From an uncultured Butyricicoccus sp. (lineage in GTDB: Bacteria > Bacillota > Clostridia > Oscillospirales > Butyricicoccaceae), in the NCBI GenBank assembly GCA_944376065.1, contig CALWBL010000003.1:124001-188000 (forward strand): a DNA stretch of 64,000 bases. The letters are read 5' to 3'. Positions 9,526 to 18,376 of this stretch are shown here, in pieces. A model generated the notes under the pieces. It saw nothing but the letters and a program-made list of their open reading frames with translations. It was not told where the DNA came from and did no database searches. The translations under genes and the position numbers were made by a program. The number at the start of each line of letters is the position of its first letter. Positions within the stretch are counted from its first letter, which is position 1.

Positions 9526-10491
9526 ATGAATTTCACTTTGATTGGAAAGCATGAGACCGATTCTCGTGCAAATCGTGATGCTTATGTAACAGCAATGCAG
9601 GAAATGATGTCTGCAAACGATAAGGTATGCCATATCGACTGCGACCTTTATGGCTGTATCAATACAAAAAAACTGGAAAAGGAATTTCCAAAGCAAACTT
9701 TTAACGCTGGTATAGCCGAGGCTAATGCGGTAGGTGTTGCTGCTGGTATGACTGCAACCGGTCGCACAGTGTTTGTACACTCTTTCGGTTGTTTCGCTTC
9801 ACGTCGTGTATATGACCAGGCTTTCATGTCCTGTGCATATGCTAAGCTGCCTGTACATATTTTAGGCTCTGACCCTGGTATATCTGCTGCATATAATGGC
9901 GGCACTCACATGCCATTTGAAGATATGGCTATTTATATGGCTATTCCAGAGGCTGTTGTTGTTGACCCAACAGACTATGCCATGCTGTATGACCTAACTA
10001 AAAAGTTAGCAGCATCTCAGAAATTCTCCTATATGCGTATGGTTCGTAAAGGCATTGTTAAGGTTTATGATGATGGTGCTGATTTTGAAATCGGTAAGGG
10101 CGTTACACTCAAGGAAGGTAAAGATGTTACCATTATTGCATCAGGTATTATGGTAGATGAGGCTCTAAAGGCTCAAGAAACTCTTGCGGCTGAAGGTATC
10201 TCTGCTAAGGTTGTTGATATGTTTACTTGGAAGCCTATCGATGAAGAATTGATTGTTAAATCTGCTGAAGAAACTGGATGTATTGTGACCGCAGAAAACC
10301 ATAATGTTAAAACTGGTTTGGGTGCTGCTGTTGCTCAGGTTCTTGCAAAGAATAAGCCTGTTGTAATGGAAATGGTTGGTGTTGAAGACCGTTTCGGACA
10401 GGTTGGTGCACAGAAGTTCCTTCAGGAAGAATATGGTCTGACTGCTGCTCACATTGTTGAGGCTGTAAAGAAAGCTATTTCTCGTAAGTAA
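9526..10491 (+). CDS. transketolase, C-terminal (pyrimidine-binding) subunit
   Basis: Second half of the split transketolase, 321 residues. It carries the pyrimidine-binding domain with the catalytic Glu in FNAGIAEANAVGVAAGMTAT (GIAEAN near residue 67) and the C-terminal domain with TAENHNVKTGLGAAVAQVL. A strong GGAGGG ribosome binding site is placed 9 bases before the ATG. Two-gene transketolases are common in Clostridia and archaea; the pair should assemble as a heterotetramer. It lacks the lipoyl-related features that would suggest a pyruvate dehydrogenase E1 or a DXP synthase. Confidence 0.93.
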   Translation: MNFTLIGKHETDSRANRDAYVTAMQEMMSANDKVCHIDCDLYGCINTKKLEKEFPKQTFNAGIAEANAVGVAAGMTATGRTVFVHSFGCFASRRVYDQAFMSCAYAKLPVHILGSDPGISAAYNGGTHMPFEDMAIYMAIPEAVVVDPTDYAMLYDLTKKLAASQKFSYMRMVRKGIVKVYDDGADFEIGKGVTLKEGKDVTIIASGIMVDEALKAQETLAAEGISAKVVDMFTWKPIDEELIVKSAEETGCIVTAENHNVKTGLGAAVAQVLAKNKPVVMEMVGVEDRFGQVGAQKFLQEEYGLTAAHIVEAVKKAISRK

Positions 10492-10500
10492 GACATATGT

Positions 10501-10533
10501 AATCCTCTCAGGCATCGCTTGAGGGGATTTTTT
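10501..10533 (+). terminator. terminator of the transketolase unit
   Basis: A 10-bp stem (10501-10510 with 10520-10529, one G-U pair) is followed by seven T. Confidence 0.9.
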
Positions 10534-10545
10534 TAGGCATTTTAA

Positions 10546-10573
10546 AACCCATTGTACAAAAATACAATGGGTT
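10546..10573 (-). terminator. terminator of the minus-strand 13.6-10.6 kb unit
   Basis: A perfect 11-bp stem (10546-10556 with 10563-10573) and 6-base loop; on the minus strand it is followed by TTTTAAAA. Confidence 0.75.
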
Positions 10574-10581
10574 CTTGATTT

Positions 10582-11895
10582 TTATTTATCATTTTCATTA
10601 TTTCTATTTATATGGAATTTTCGTTTCTTTTTGAGTGAAATACTGGTTTCTTCTGATGGTTTTTCATTTTTAAAGGGAATAGGACGATTAGTTTCGGGGT
10701 CAATATGGTCTGTATATAAATAACGATTGGTCTGCACAGGCAGATTCTTTTCTGAAAGTGAGCGATTGACAAGACTTGATACAAGACTGTAAAATACTGC
10801 AAACAGAGGAACTCCTATAAGCATTCCAACAAAACCAAATAAACCGCCTGCAATTAAAATTGCAAACATAACCCAAAAGCTAGAAAGACCAGTTGAATCA
10901 CCAAGAATTTTAGGACCAAGAATATTACCATCAAACTGCTGTAAAATCAGAATAAAGATAACAAAATAAATAAACTGAATTGGGTCAATCATTAAAACAA
11001 GAAGTGAGCAAGGAATAGCACCGATGAATGGACCAAAAAATGGTATAAAGTTTGTAACACCAATAACTACGCTTATAAGAACAATATATGGCATATTTAA
11101 CAATGTCATAACAATAAAGGTTATAATGCCAATAATTAAAGAATCCAGAAGTTTGCCAGTTATAAATCCACCAAAAACCCTATGAACAAAGCGGGTGTTT
11201 TTAACTATTAAATTTGCTCGTTCGGTTGAGAAAATGCTATATATAAGTTTTTTTGCTTGCGCTGCAAATAAATCTTTACTGCATAGCATATAGATTGCGA
11301 TAATAATGCCAACAACAACATTTTTAAGCATGTTAACTGTACCAAGCAAACTGCCGCCCATTATCTCAATCAGCTTTGGAAGCATATCATCTTGCATCCA
11401 TGCAACAACCCAATTAGAAAATTTATGATAAATTTGCATTAGGCTATCTTGTAAAATCTGATTATCCCTAAGTGTAATATTTAACCAGTCAGAAAGTTCT
11501 TTTAAATAATCAGGCATGGCGCTGCTAAGGCTTAAAATACTCGTAGCAAGCTGAGGAAGAACCATAGAAAGAAGAGCACTAATAAGAGCTAAAAGCAAAA
11601 ATACGCTTGCTATACTACAAAGCATTTTAGTCCATGAAAGTGCTTTGTTAGGCGATTTGAATATTTTTTTTGTATATGGCAGAGATTTTTTAACCAATAG
11701 ATTATATATAGGAAGTACAAAATATGCAACTACTGCACCATAAATAAAAGGCTTTAAAATTCCAACAAAACTTTTTAGTGCAGAAAATAGACCGCTCATC
11801 TTGAAAATTGAAAAGAAAAAGCAAATGCTAAAGAAAATAACTAGAAATGCTGTAAGTCCCCACTTAAAGTAGGGACTTTGAAAGGATTTTTTCAT
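10582..11895 (-). CDS. AI-2E transporter (PerM/YtvI) family membrane protein
   Basis: Multi-pass inner membrane protein of the PerM/AI-2E family, whose members include sporulation protein YtvI, Na/H antiporters and the autoinducer-2 exporter TqsA. 437 residues with about 7-8 hydrophobic segments: one at residues ~13-32, one at ~45-65, and the conserved C-terminal block ending LGPKILGDSTGLSSFWVMFA and FGFVGMLIGVPLFAVFYS. The last ~55 residues are charged and probably cytoplasmic. ATG with TTGGAGGAA. It is the last gene of a four-gene minus unit. Substrate unknown. A second family member lies at 26.0-27.2 kb. Confidence 0.85.
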   Translation of the reverse strand: MKKSFQSPYFKWGLTAFLVIFFSICFFFSIFKMSGLFSALKSFVGILKPFIYGAVVAYFVLPIYNLLVKKSLPYTKKIFKSPNKALSWTKMLCSIASVFLLLALISALLSMVLPQLATSILSLSSAMPDYLKELSDWLNITLRDNQILQDSLMQIYHKFSNWVVAWMQDDMLPKLIEIMGGSLLGTVNMLKNVVVGIIIAIYMLCSKDLFAAQAKKLIYSIFSTERANLIVKNTRFVHRVFGGFITGKLLDSLIIGIITFIVMTLLNMPYIVLISVVIGVTNFIPFFGPFIGAIPCSLLVLMIDPIQFIYFVIFILILQQFDGNILGPKILGDSTGLSSFWVMFAILIAGGLFGFVGMLIGVPLFAVFYSLVSSLVNRSLSEKNLPVQTNRYLYTDHIDPETNRPIPFKNEKPSEETSISLKKKRKFHINRNNENDK

Positions 11896-11963
11896 TTAAT
11901 TCCTCCAAAAATTTAATCATAACAACACCACTAATAGCTTTTTAGTTTTAGGTTGTGAAAAAA

Positions 11964-12233
11964 TCAATCTTCACTAATAAATATACGCCAAATCATATAT
12001 AAACTAGAAAAGATAAACCACATAAATAAAACTATGCGAAATTTTTTGAAAAAAGCAGCAAATTTTGAGCCAAGATAAAGACCAAAACTGATTAAACATA
12101 ACTTCATAAGTGCGAAGTCAAAAATTGAAAAATCACGTACACGAGCAATAATAAATTTAATAAGCGATGAAATAGAATCTGATGTATCTTGCAAGTAACG
12201 AATAGCGCTTTCTTTTGTGATATTTTTTTTCAT
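11964..12233 (-). CDS. small membrane protein of unknown function
   Basis: 89 residues. The N-terminal third is polar (KESAIRYLQDTSDSISSLIK), followed by FDFALMKLCLISFGLYLGSK and a second hydrophobic segment FRIVLFMWFIFSSLYMIW. The first segment resembles short clostridial proteins sometimes labelled permease of phosphate ABC transporter, a name with no functional support. The ATG at 12233 shares its A with the TAA stop of the upstream exonuclease gene and has AGAGGTG before it, so translation is coupled. An alternative start 14 codons upstream would sit inside the exonuclease gene without a ribosome binding site. Confidence 0.7.
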   Translation of the reverse strand: MKKNITKESAIRYLQDTSDSISSLIKFIIARVRDFSIFDFALMKLCLISFGLYLGSKFAAFFKKFRIVLFMWFIFSSLYMIWRIFISED

Positions 12234-12856
12234 TAAAATACACCTCTTTTTATTATATTGATATTTTTTGCACAACTACATGAAATATGCTTATTTTTTC
12301 CAATATGACCAAGTCCTATACCGAGATTTCGTGCAAGTTCTTCTATCGTTTGTGAGCCTGTTTGTTTTAATGCATAATGTAAAATTAAACCACATGCATG
12401 AGCATCAGACCCAGCCTCATGATGGTTAAGTTCTATGCCCAAAAAGGAAGAAACAGTGTCGAGTTTATGGTTTTCAAGGTCAGGCCATAATTTTTGTGAT
12501 ACTTTTACAGTGCATATATAATTAAAATCCGGAAATGATATATTGTAAAACTCTAAACATTTGCGAAGTACAGCGGTGTCGAAAGCAGCATTATGGCAAA
12601 CAATAGTTTTATTTTCAATATCCTGTTTAACTTCTTGCCAAATCTCAGCAAAATTAGGTTCATTTTCTACATCTGATTTTTTTATTCCATGTATTTTTAT
12701 ATTATACCAATGAAAATTACCCGCTTCATCAGGCGGTTTTATAAACTTTGAATACTGCTTTATTGGCTGATTATTTTCAAAAACAGAAATACCTATTGAA
12801 CATGCACTTGTATAATATGAATTACCAGTTTCAAAGTCTATTGCAGTGAAATTCAT
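12233..12856 (-). CDS. DEDDh 3'-5' exonuclease (DNA polymerase III epsilon-like)
   Basis: RNase T/DnaQ-like exonuclease, 207 residues. The acidic metal ligands are visible: Exo I FTAIDFETGN (D7, E9), Exo II CHNAAFDTAVLRKCL (the D of AAFD), and Exo III HHEAGSDAHACG, with His five residues before Asp as in the DEDDh subgroup. A C-terminal tail of about 45 residues after the exonuclease fold carries CSCAKN and is not recognised. No replicative polymerase context, so a repair or RNA-processing role is more likely than proofreading. The ATG overlaps the upstream gene stop by four bases (ATGA). Confidence 0.88.
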   Translation of the reverse strand: MNFTAIDFETGNSYYTSACSIGISVFENNQPIKQYSKFIKPPDEAGNFHWYNIKIHGIKKSDVENEPNFAEIWQEVKQDIENKTIVCHNAAFDTAVLRKCLEFYNISFPDFNYICTVKVSQKLWPDLENHKLDTVSSFLGIELNHHEAGSDAHACGLILHYALKQTGSQTIEELARNLGIGLGHIGKNKHISCSCAKNINIIKRGVF

Positions 12857-13566
12857 TTTAAACTATCACACCTTTCTGTGTTTGAGGTATTGGCACGTTC
12901 TCGAAGTAAAAGTAAAAAATTATAAAATGGTGCAATTTTCTTGAAGTTTTCCAGCATTGGCTGCACGAACGAGCCGTTCCAAAGCGGAGAATAGTCTTCA
13001 TATTCATAAAAGGCTAGTCCTAAATGTTTGCGGTTGAGCCAAGGCTTATATTCATCTTTTGCATTCGGGAAATGTTCACGTTTATACATTTCACCATCTA
13101 GCGAAAAAATACTGCAATTTTTTGCACTTTCATATGCATTTAGAAAATTTGCATCTTGATTTAAAATAAGCTCTCTTGCAACTTCCATTTCACCTTTTCC
13201 AAAACCACCAAAACAGCCATAACTCCAGTATTCTGGTGTAACCTCCATGTAATAAAACGGCACAGCATCTAAACTTGTTTTGGGTCTACGAAAGTATAAC
13301 CATAAATTTGCCCTATAAAGTGTTTTGTCCTTTGTATATCTTGTGTCACGTCTAACCCTTGATACCATTCTGCTTGGATTGGTAACAAAAAGAGGATCTA
13401 TTTTAAGCATCTCATCAGCCATATGAATACAAAGCTCATGAAATGGGGTTACGGCTTTTTTACGAATCTCTTTTTTATGCTCCTCATAAAAATCCTTGCT
13501 ATTCATCAGACGATTTTTTATCAATAAATCAAAACCTTCTGGGCTAAATCCTTCAAAATTTGACAT
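12853..13566 (-). CDS. DUF2461 / TIGR02453 family protein
   Basis: 237 residues, full length for this family of unknown function. The family pattern is clear: an N-terminal FEGFSPEGFDLLIKNRLMNS, then the central RVRRDTRYTKDKTLYRANLW, then YMEVTPEYWSYGCFGGFGKG. The ATG at 13566 follows GAAAGGA and is preferred over an in-frame start eight codons upstream. It is first gene of the minus unit that continues into the exonuclease gene. No function is known; the compact domain lacks an obvious catalytic motif I can name. Confidence 0.82.
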   Translation of the reverse strand: MSNFEGFSPEGFDLLIKNRLMNSKDFYEEHKKEIRKKAVTPFHELCIHMADEMLKIDPLFVTNPSRMVSRVRRDTRYTKDKTLYRANLWLYFRRPKTSLDAVPFYYMEVTPEYWSYGCFGGFGKGEMEVARELILNQDANFLNAYESAKNCSIFSLDGEMYKREHFPNAKDEYKPWLNRKHLGLAFYEYEDYSPLWNGSFVQPMLENFKKIAPFYNFLLLLRERANTSNTERCDSLK

Positions 13567-13686
13567 ACAATATCCTTTCAAAAATAACATTTAACTAAAT
13601 TTATTTTATCTCTTTTTACTATCTTATGCAATAGAAATGATAAAACCAGTTTAAATTCAACAATAGGTCTTTTTTATTTATTAATG

Positions 13687-13715
13687 TTTTCATATTTGCA
13701 AAAATCGTGTATAAT
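13687..13715 (+). promoter_or_regulatory. putative promoter of the Lrp-aminotransferase unit
   Basis: TATAAT at 13710-13715 with a weak TTTTCA at 13687-13692 and a 17-base spacer. A short hairpin (ATCCTC...GAGGGTAT, from ~13723) lies in the leader, compatible with autoregulation. Confidence 0.55.
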
Positions 13716-13787
13716 AAAAACAATCCTCAAAAGAGGGTATTTATTATTAGGGTGCAGCGTCATCCGTAGTTATAGGAGGAAAATGTT

Positions 13788-14279
13788 ATGAAGTATAAAG
13801 AAAAAATCCTCGCCATGCTGGATCAAGATGGTCGTATGACTGCCGCCCAAATAGCTCGTATGCTTGGCGCGACCGAACAAGAAATTCAGCAGGAAATTGA
13901 AACTCTTGAAAATGAGAATGTAATTTTAGGGTATAAGGCTGTTATTGATTGGGATAAAACATCTGATGAAACTGTTACCGCTCAGATTGAAGTGCGCATA
14001 ACCCCTCAAAAGGGTATGGGATTTGACGAAATCGCAAGACAGATTTGCTCTTATCCACAGGTTCAAAGTGCATATTTAATGTCTGGCGGTTTTGACCTTA
14101 CAATTATTATAACCGGTCATACAATGCGTGAAATTTCTCAGTTTGTTTCTGAAAATCTCGCACCAATGGAAAGCGTTGTTTCCACTGCAACCCATTTTAT
14201 TATGAAAAAATATAAAGACCAGGGTGTTGTTTATGACCCATCTACACAAGATACAAGAGAGGTAATGATTACATGGTAA
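13788..14279 (+). CDS. Lrp/AsnC family transcriptional regulator
   Basis: 163 residues: an N-terminal helix-turn-helix (MTAAQIARMLGATEQEIQQE, residues ~17-36) and a C-terminal RAM ligand-binding domain (VTAQIEVRITPQKGMGFDEI to LMSGGFDLTIIITG) with the conserved GxFD-type motif. Such proteins form octamers that respond to amino acids. Its end overlaps the aminotransferase start by seven bases, so the two are co-translated and the regulator probably senses the substrate or product of that enzyme. Preceded by TAGGAGGAAAA. Confidence 0.92.
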   Translation: MKYKEKILAMLDQDGRMTAAQIARMLGATEQEIQQEIETLENENVILGYKAVIDWDKTSDETVTAQIEVRITPQKGMGFDEIARQICSYPQVQSAYLMSGGFDLTIIITGHTMREISQFVSENLAPMESVVSTATHFIMKKYKDQGVVYDPSTQDTREVMITW

Positions 14280-15445
14280 ACTATTCCGAGCTTTATTCGG
14301 AGCGTGTCAAAATTGTAAAACCATCAGGTATTAGAAAGTTTTTTGATATCGTTGCGACAATGGACGGGGCAATCTCACTTGGTGTAGGCGAACCCGATTT
14401 TGAAACCCCCTGGCAAATTCGTAGGGCTGGTATAACTTCACTTGAAAAGGGCAAAACATTCTATACATCTAACTGGGGCCTTGCTGAACTTCGTGCAGAA
14501 ATTGCAAATAAAATTGAGCAAAAGCATGGTTTAAGTTATGACCCAGATAAAGAAATTTTAGTAACAGTTGGCGGTAGTGAGGCTATTGATAACACTATTC
14601 GTGCTTTTGTAAGCGTGGGAGATGAGGTTTTAATTCCAGAACCATCTTTTGTTTGTTATACTCCTCTTACTATTATGGCAGGTGGTACACCAGTAACCGT
14701 TCCAACAGTTGCAGAGGACGAGTTTAAACTAACACCAGAAAGACTTAGGGCTGCAATCACTCCTAAAACAAAACTTCTTGTTTTGCCTTTCCCTAATAAC
14801 CCAACAGGTGCTATTATGAACCGCAAGGAGCTTGAAGCAATAGCTGAGGTTATTCGTGATACTAACATACTGGTTTTAAGCGATGAAATTTATTGTGACC
14901 TTACATATGAGGGAGAGCATGTTTGTTTTGCAGAAATTGACGGAATGAGAGAACGTACCATTGTTGTAGGCGGTTTCTCAAAATCATATGCAATGACAGG
15001 CTGGCGTCTTGGCTGGGCAATGGGTCCACGAGAAATGATGGCGCCGGTTTGTAAAATTCATCAGTTTGGCATTATGTCTGCACCTACTACTGCCCAATTT
15101 GCGGGCATTGAGGCGATACGTTCTGGTGATGCTGATGTTAATCGTATGCGTACACAATATGATATGCGCAGACGTTATCTGGTTGAAGAGCTTAGAAACA
15201 TGGGGCTTGATTGCTTTGAGCCAATGGGTGCATTTTATGTTTTTCCATCTATTAAAGATACCAAAATGACATCAGAGGAGTTTTGCAATCGTTTACTAGA
15301 GGAGCAAAAAGTCGCTGTCGTGCCAGGTAACGCCTTTGGTGAAAGCGGTGAGGGTCATGTTAGAATCTCATATTCGTATTCCATGGCACATTTAAAGGAG
15401 GCTATGCGTAGAATGAGAGCTTTCCTTGAAAGTATTAAAAATTAA
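14273..15445 (+). CDS. PLP-dependent class I/II aminotransferase
   Basis: Fold-type I aminotransferase, 390 residues. The PLP-Lys lies in VGGFSKSYAMTGWRLGW (near residue 237), with NNPTGAIMNRKEL, SDEIYCDLTY and the C-terminal Arg of GEGHVRISYS that binds the substrate carboxylate. The closest known types are aspartate/aromatic aminotransferases of the Igamma group (PatA-like). The Lrp partner suggests a catabolic or balancing role in amino acid metabolism. Substrate cannot be told from sequence. Confidence 0.92.
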   Translation: MVNYSELYSERVKIVKPSGIRKFFDIVATMDGAISLGVGEPDFETPWQIRRAGITSLEKGKTFYTSNWGLAELRAEIANKIEQKHGLSYDPDKEILVTVGGSEAIDNTIRAFVSVGDEVLIPEPSFVCYTPLTIMAGGTPVTVPTVAEDEFKLTPERLRAAITPKTKLLVLPFPNNPTGAIMNRKELEAIAEVIRDTNILVLSDEIYCDLTYEGEHVCFAEIDGMRERTIVVGGFSKSYAMTGWRLGWAMGPREMMAPVCKIHQFGIMSAPTTAQFAGIEAIRSGDADVNRMRTQYDMRRRYLVEELRNMGLDCFEPMGAFYVFPSIKDTKMTSEEFCNRLLEEQKVAVVPGNAFGESGEGHVRISYSYSMAHLKEAMRRMRAFLESIKN

Positions 15446-15469
15446 AAAGTGAGTGAGATAAAATTTTTT

Positions 15470-16612
15470 ATGGAAGTTGGAACATTTAACATATTGAAAA
15501 CTGAGGGCAAGGCAAGACGTGGTGAGTTTCAAACCGCTCATGGCACAGTACAAACCCCGGTTTTTATGAATGTAGGTACAGCAGGTGCGATAAAAGGTGC
15601 AGTCGATGCGTTTGATTTAAAGGAGCTTGGCTGTCAGGTGGAGTTATCAAACACCTATCATCTGCATGTTCGTCCAGGTGATGCTATTGTTAGACAAATG
15701 GGCGGATTGCATAGGTTTATGCGTTGGGACGGTCCAATGCTCACTGATAGCGGTGGATTTCAGGTATTTTCTTTGTCATCTCTGCGTAAAATCAAGGAAG
15801 AAGGCGTTTTCTTTAATTCTCATGTAGATGGAAGAAAAATCTTCATGGGGCCAGAGGAAAGCATGAAAATCCAGTCTAATCTTGGTTCAGATATTGCAAT
15901 GGCATTTGATGAATGTGTTGAAAATCCTGCACCATATGATTACGTTAAAAATTCTTGTGAGCGCACAACACGTTGGCTGGAACGCTGTAAAAAAGAGCTT
16001 GAGCGTTTAAATAGCTTGCCTGACACTGTAAACCCTAAACAAATGCTGTTTGGAATCAACCAAGGTGGAACATATGATGATTTGCGTATACAGCATATGG
16101 AGGCAATTAAGCAACTTGATTTGCCGGGTTATGCTATTGGCGGTCTTGCGGTGGGTGAGTCAACCGATGTTATGTATCATATACTTGATGTTGTAATTCC
16201 CCATGCACCAGAGAATAAACCACGTTATTTAATGGGTGTCGGCACACCATCTAATATTATTGAAGCTGTTTCGAGAGGTGTTGACTTTTTTGACTGTGTA
16301 ATGCCTACAAGAAACGCCAGACATGGTCATTTATTCACATGGAATGGCATTATAAATATCCATAATGCTAAATATCAAACAGATGACACACCGATTGAAG
16401 AAGGCTGTCAGTGTCCAACTTGTCAAAAGTTCAGCAAGGCATATGTAAGGCATCTGTTGAAAGCAGGCGAAATGTTATCTCAAAGACTGCTTGTGCAGCA
16501 TAATCTGTGGTTTTATAATAATCTTATGGTTAAGATTAGAGAACATATTGAAAATGGTACCTTTGAGCAGTTTAGAGCAGAGTACAGCGAAAAATTAGCA
16601 AAGAGAATTTAA
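15470..16612 (+). CDS. tgt: queuine tRNA-ribosyltransferase (TGT)
   Basis: Exchanges G34 of GUN-anticodon tRNAs for preQ1 in queuosine synthesis. 380 residues from the chosen start. It has the substrate pocket DSGGFQVFSLSSLRKIKEEG (catalytic Asp of TDSGGF), NQGGTYDDLR, the second catalytic Asp in FDCVMPTRNARHG, and the zinc site CQCPTCQ plus a downstream His. The start is uncertain: the ATG at 15470 has only a weak GAGTGAG before it; an in-frame GTG at 15449, four bases after the aminotransferase stop, has no visible ribosome binding site. No other queuosine genes are in the window. Confidence 0.94.
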   Translation: MEVGTFNILKTEGKARRGEFQTAHGTVQTPVFMNVGTAGAIKGAVDAFDLKELGCQVELSNTYHLHVRPGDAIVRQMGGLHRFMRWDGPMLTDSGGFQVFSLSSLRKIKEEGVFFNSHVDGRKIFMGPEESMKIQSNLGSDIAMAFDECVENPAPYDYVKNSCERTTRWLERCKKELERLNSLPDTVNPKQMLFGINQGGTYDDLRIQHMEAIKQLDLPGYAIGGLAVGESTDVMYHILDVVIPHAPENKPRYLMGVGTPSNIIEAVSRGVDFFDCVMPTRNARHGHLFTWNGIINIHNAKYQTDDTPIEEGCQCPTCQKFSKAYVRHLLKAGEMLSQRLLVQHNLWFYNNLMVKIREHIENGTFEQFRAEYSEKLAKRI

Positions 16613-16620
16613 AATTTATT

Positions 16621-16655
16621 AGAGTTTTAGGCTGGAGCTTAAAACTCTATTTTTA
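16621..16655 (+). terminator. terminator after tgt
   Basis: A 9-bp stem (16621-16629 with 16640-16648), 10-base loop, then ATTTTTA. Confidence 0.85.
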
Positions 16656-16723
16656 TTGCATAAAGATATATTGACAAAGCATATAGTTTATTAAAAAAAT
16701 CTTTTAAAGGACTGGGAAATGCT

Positions 16724-18277
16724 TTGAAACATCATGGACTTTTATACAGCATAATGGTTTTATGTGCATCTAACCTTGGATTGCAGGGTTTGGGATTTAT
16801 ATATCGTATAGCTTTAAGCCGTCTTGCAGGAGCAGAGGGCTTAGGAATGTATCATTTAGCATATTCTGTTTATGCTGTGGTTCATGCGGCATGTTTATCA
16901 GGTGTTACAATGGCATGCTCTAGGCTGTCTGCTGAACTTTATGCATCTGGTCATAGAAATTCCATAGGTATAATGACAAGAAAAGCTGCAAAAACATTTA
17001 TTTTATTTATTTCTTTGGGTATAATTATATTGTTTTTTTATAGAAACTTTATAGCACAAAATATCCTTGGAGATTTAACCATAAAAGCAGTTTTTCCAGT
17101 GATGATTATATGTTTAGCTTTAACTGGTGTTGAAAATATTGTAAAATCAATATGTATTGGACTTGACAAAGTAGAATGGGCAGCATCGGCTGAGCTTACA
17201 GAGCAAATAGTCAGGATTGTAAGTGTAATCGGTTTGCTTGCATTTTTTGGTGGAGAGAACCCAGGAAAAGTTGCAATAATAATTTTTGTTGGTATGTGCA
17301 TTAGTGAGTGCGTAAGTGCAGCTTTACTCGCTAGAATATATAAAACTAAAATATACAAACCAATTTCAAAACCATTGCCATCAGGGTTTGATAAAGAATT
17401 TATAGCGGTTGTTTTACCGCTTACAGGTGCAGCAGTATTTAATAATTTACTAGCCTCAGCAAGCTCAATTATTTTACCTAATCGTTTAATGCTCGCAGGC
17501 TTTACAGAAGAACAAGCACTCTATGAACTTGGTGTAATATCATCGATGGCTATGCCGCTGCTTTTGCTTCCAATAGCTATGATTGGCTCTATGTGTACAG
17601 TTATAGTGCCCACTATAAGTAAAAACCGTACACAGGGGAATAGCAACCGAATAAATGCATTGGTTGAAAAATCAATAGGCGTAACAGGTCTTCTTGCAAT
17701 TCCGCTTACAGCTTTAATTGTACCTCTTGCACCAACTTTATCACGCTTATTTTTTGCTCAGCCAATTACACTTTCATATGTCGCTATTTTAGGTGTTGAG
17801 GTGATTTTGATATATTATCAGATGGTCACAACAGGTATACTCAATGGTTTGGGTAAACAGCGGTTTGTTGTGTTTTCAGCCGTTTCGGGTGAGGTTTTAC
17901 AGCTTGTTTTGGTATGGATTCTTGCAGCAAACCCCAAACTAGGTATTTATGGTTATATTATAGCCCAAGTAATGGCGAGTATTTTAACTGTAAGTTGTAA
18001 TTTTATATGTTTGTGTAACTGCACTGATATAAAACAAAAACTATTTTCCCTTTTTGCAAAGCCAATCGTTTGTGGTGCTACAGTTTTTCTTTGGGTCAGG
18101 GTTTTATATACATTTTTCCTTGGTGCAGTCGGTTTTCAGTGGCTGTCTGTGGTGTTTACAGTTTTATCATCAGGTTTTATATGTTTATTTTTACTCCACA
18201 TGCTCGGTGTAAAAATAAGCGATTATATTAGAACAGGCAGAACAACAAATGTTTCATTTCTTTGGTCGTTCTATTGA
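16724..18277 (+). CDS. spoVB: SpoVB-like lipid/oligosaccharide flippase (MATE/MOP superfamily)
   Basis: 517-residue polytopic membrane protein with about 14 hydrophobic segments. The N-terminus (LGLQGLGFIYRIALSRLAGA, EGLGMYHLAYSVYAV) matches the polysaccharide-transporter branch that includes SpoVB, needed for spore cortex synthesis, and vegetative homologues of MurJ. The start is a TTG at 16724 with AAAGGACTGGGA upstream; no ATG is available in frame nearby. The presence of several sporulation loci supports the SpoVB assignment but paralogues with vegetative roles cannot be excluded. Confidence 0.75.
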   Translation: MKHHGLLYSIMVLCASNLGLQGLGFIYRIALSRLAGAEGLGMYHLAYSVYAVVHAACLSGVTMACSRLSAELYASGHRNSIGIMTRKAAKTFILFISLGIIILFFYRNFIAQNILGDLTIKAVFPVMIICLALTGVENIVKSICIGLDKVEWAASAELTEQIVRIVSVIGLLAFFGGENPGKVAIIIFVGMCISECVSAALLARIYKTKIYKPISKPLPSGFDKEFIAVVLPLTGAAVFNNLLASASSIILPNRLMLAGFTEEQALYELGVISSMAMPLLLLPIAMIGSMCTVIVPTISKNRTQGNSNRINALVEKSIGVTGLLAIPLTALIVPLAPTLSRLFFAQPITLSYVAILGVEVILIYYQMVTTGILNGLGKQRFVVFSAVSGEVLQLVLVWILAANPKLGIYGYIIAQVMASILTVSCNFICLCNCTDIKQKLFSLFAKPIVCGATVFLWVRVLYTFFLGAVGFQWLSVVFTVLSSGFICLFLLHMLGVKISDYIRTGRTTNVSFLWSFY

Positions 18278-18326
18278 CAAATTAGCCTAAACAAGATATG
18301 ATACAAGCAAAAGCAATATGGATTGA

Positions 18327-18358
18327 AGGCTCTTATCTTTAAAGATGAGAGCTTTTTT
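18327..18358 (+). terminator. terminator after the SpoVB-like gene
   Basis: GCTCTTATCTTT (18329-18340) pairs with AAAGATGAGAGC (18341-18352), followed by six T. It lies between the flippase and the methyltransferase genes. Confidence 0.85.
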
Positions 18359-18376
18359 AAAAGAAAGGATAAAAAT

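Noticed and set aside
9208..9780. Minus-strand open frame of 190 codons opposite the split transketolase
   Set aside because: Covers both halves and the gap of well-conserved transketolase genes; no homology or start signals.
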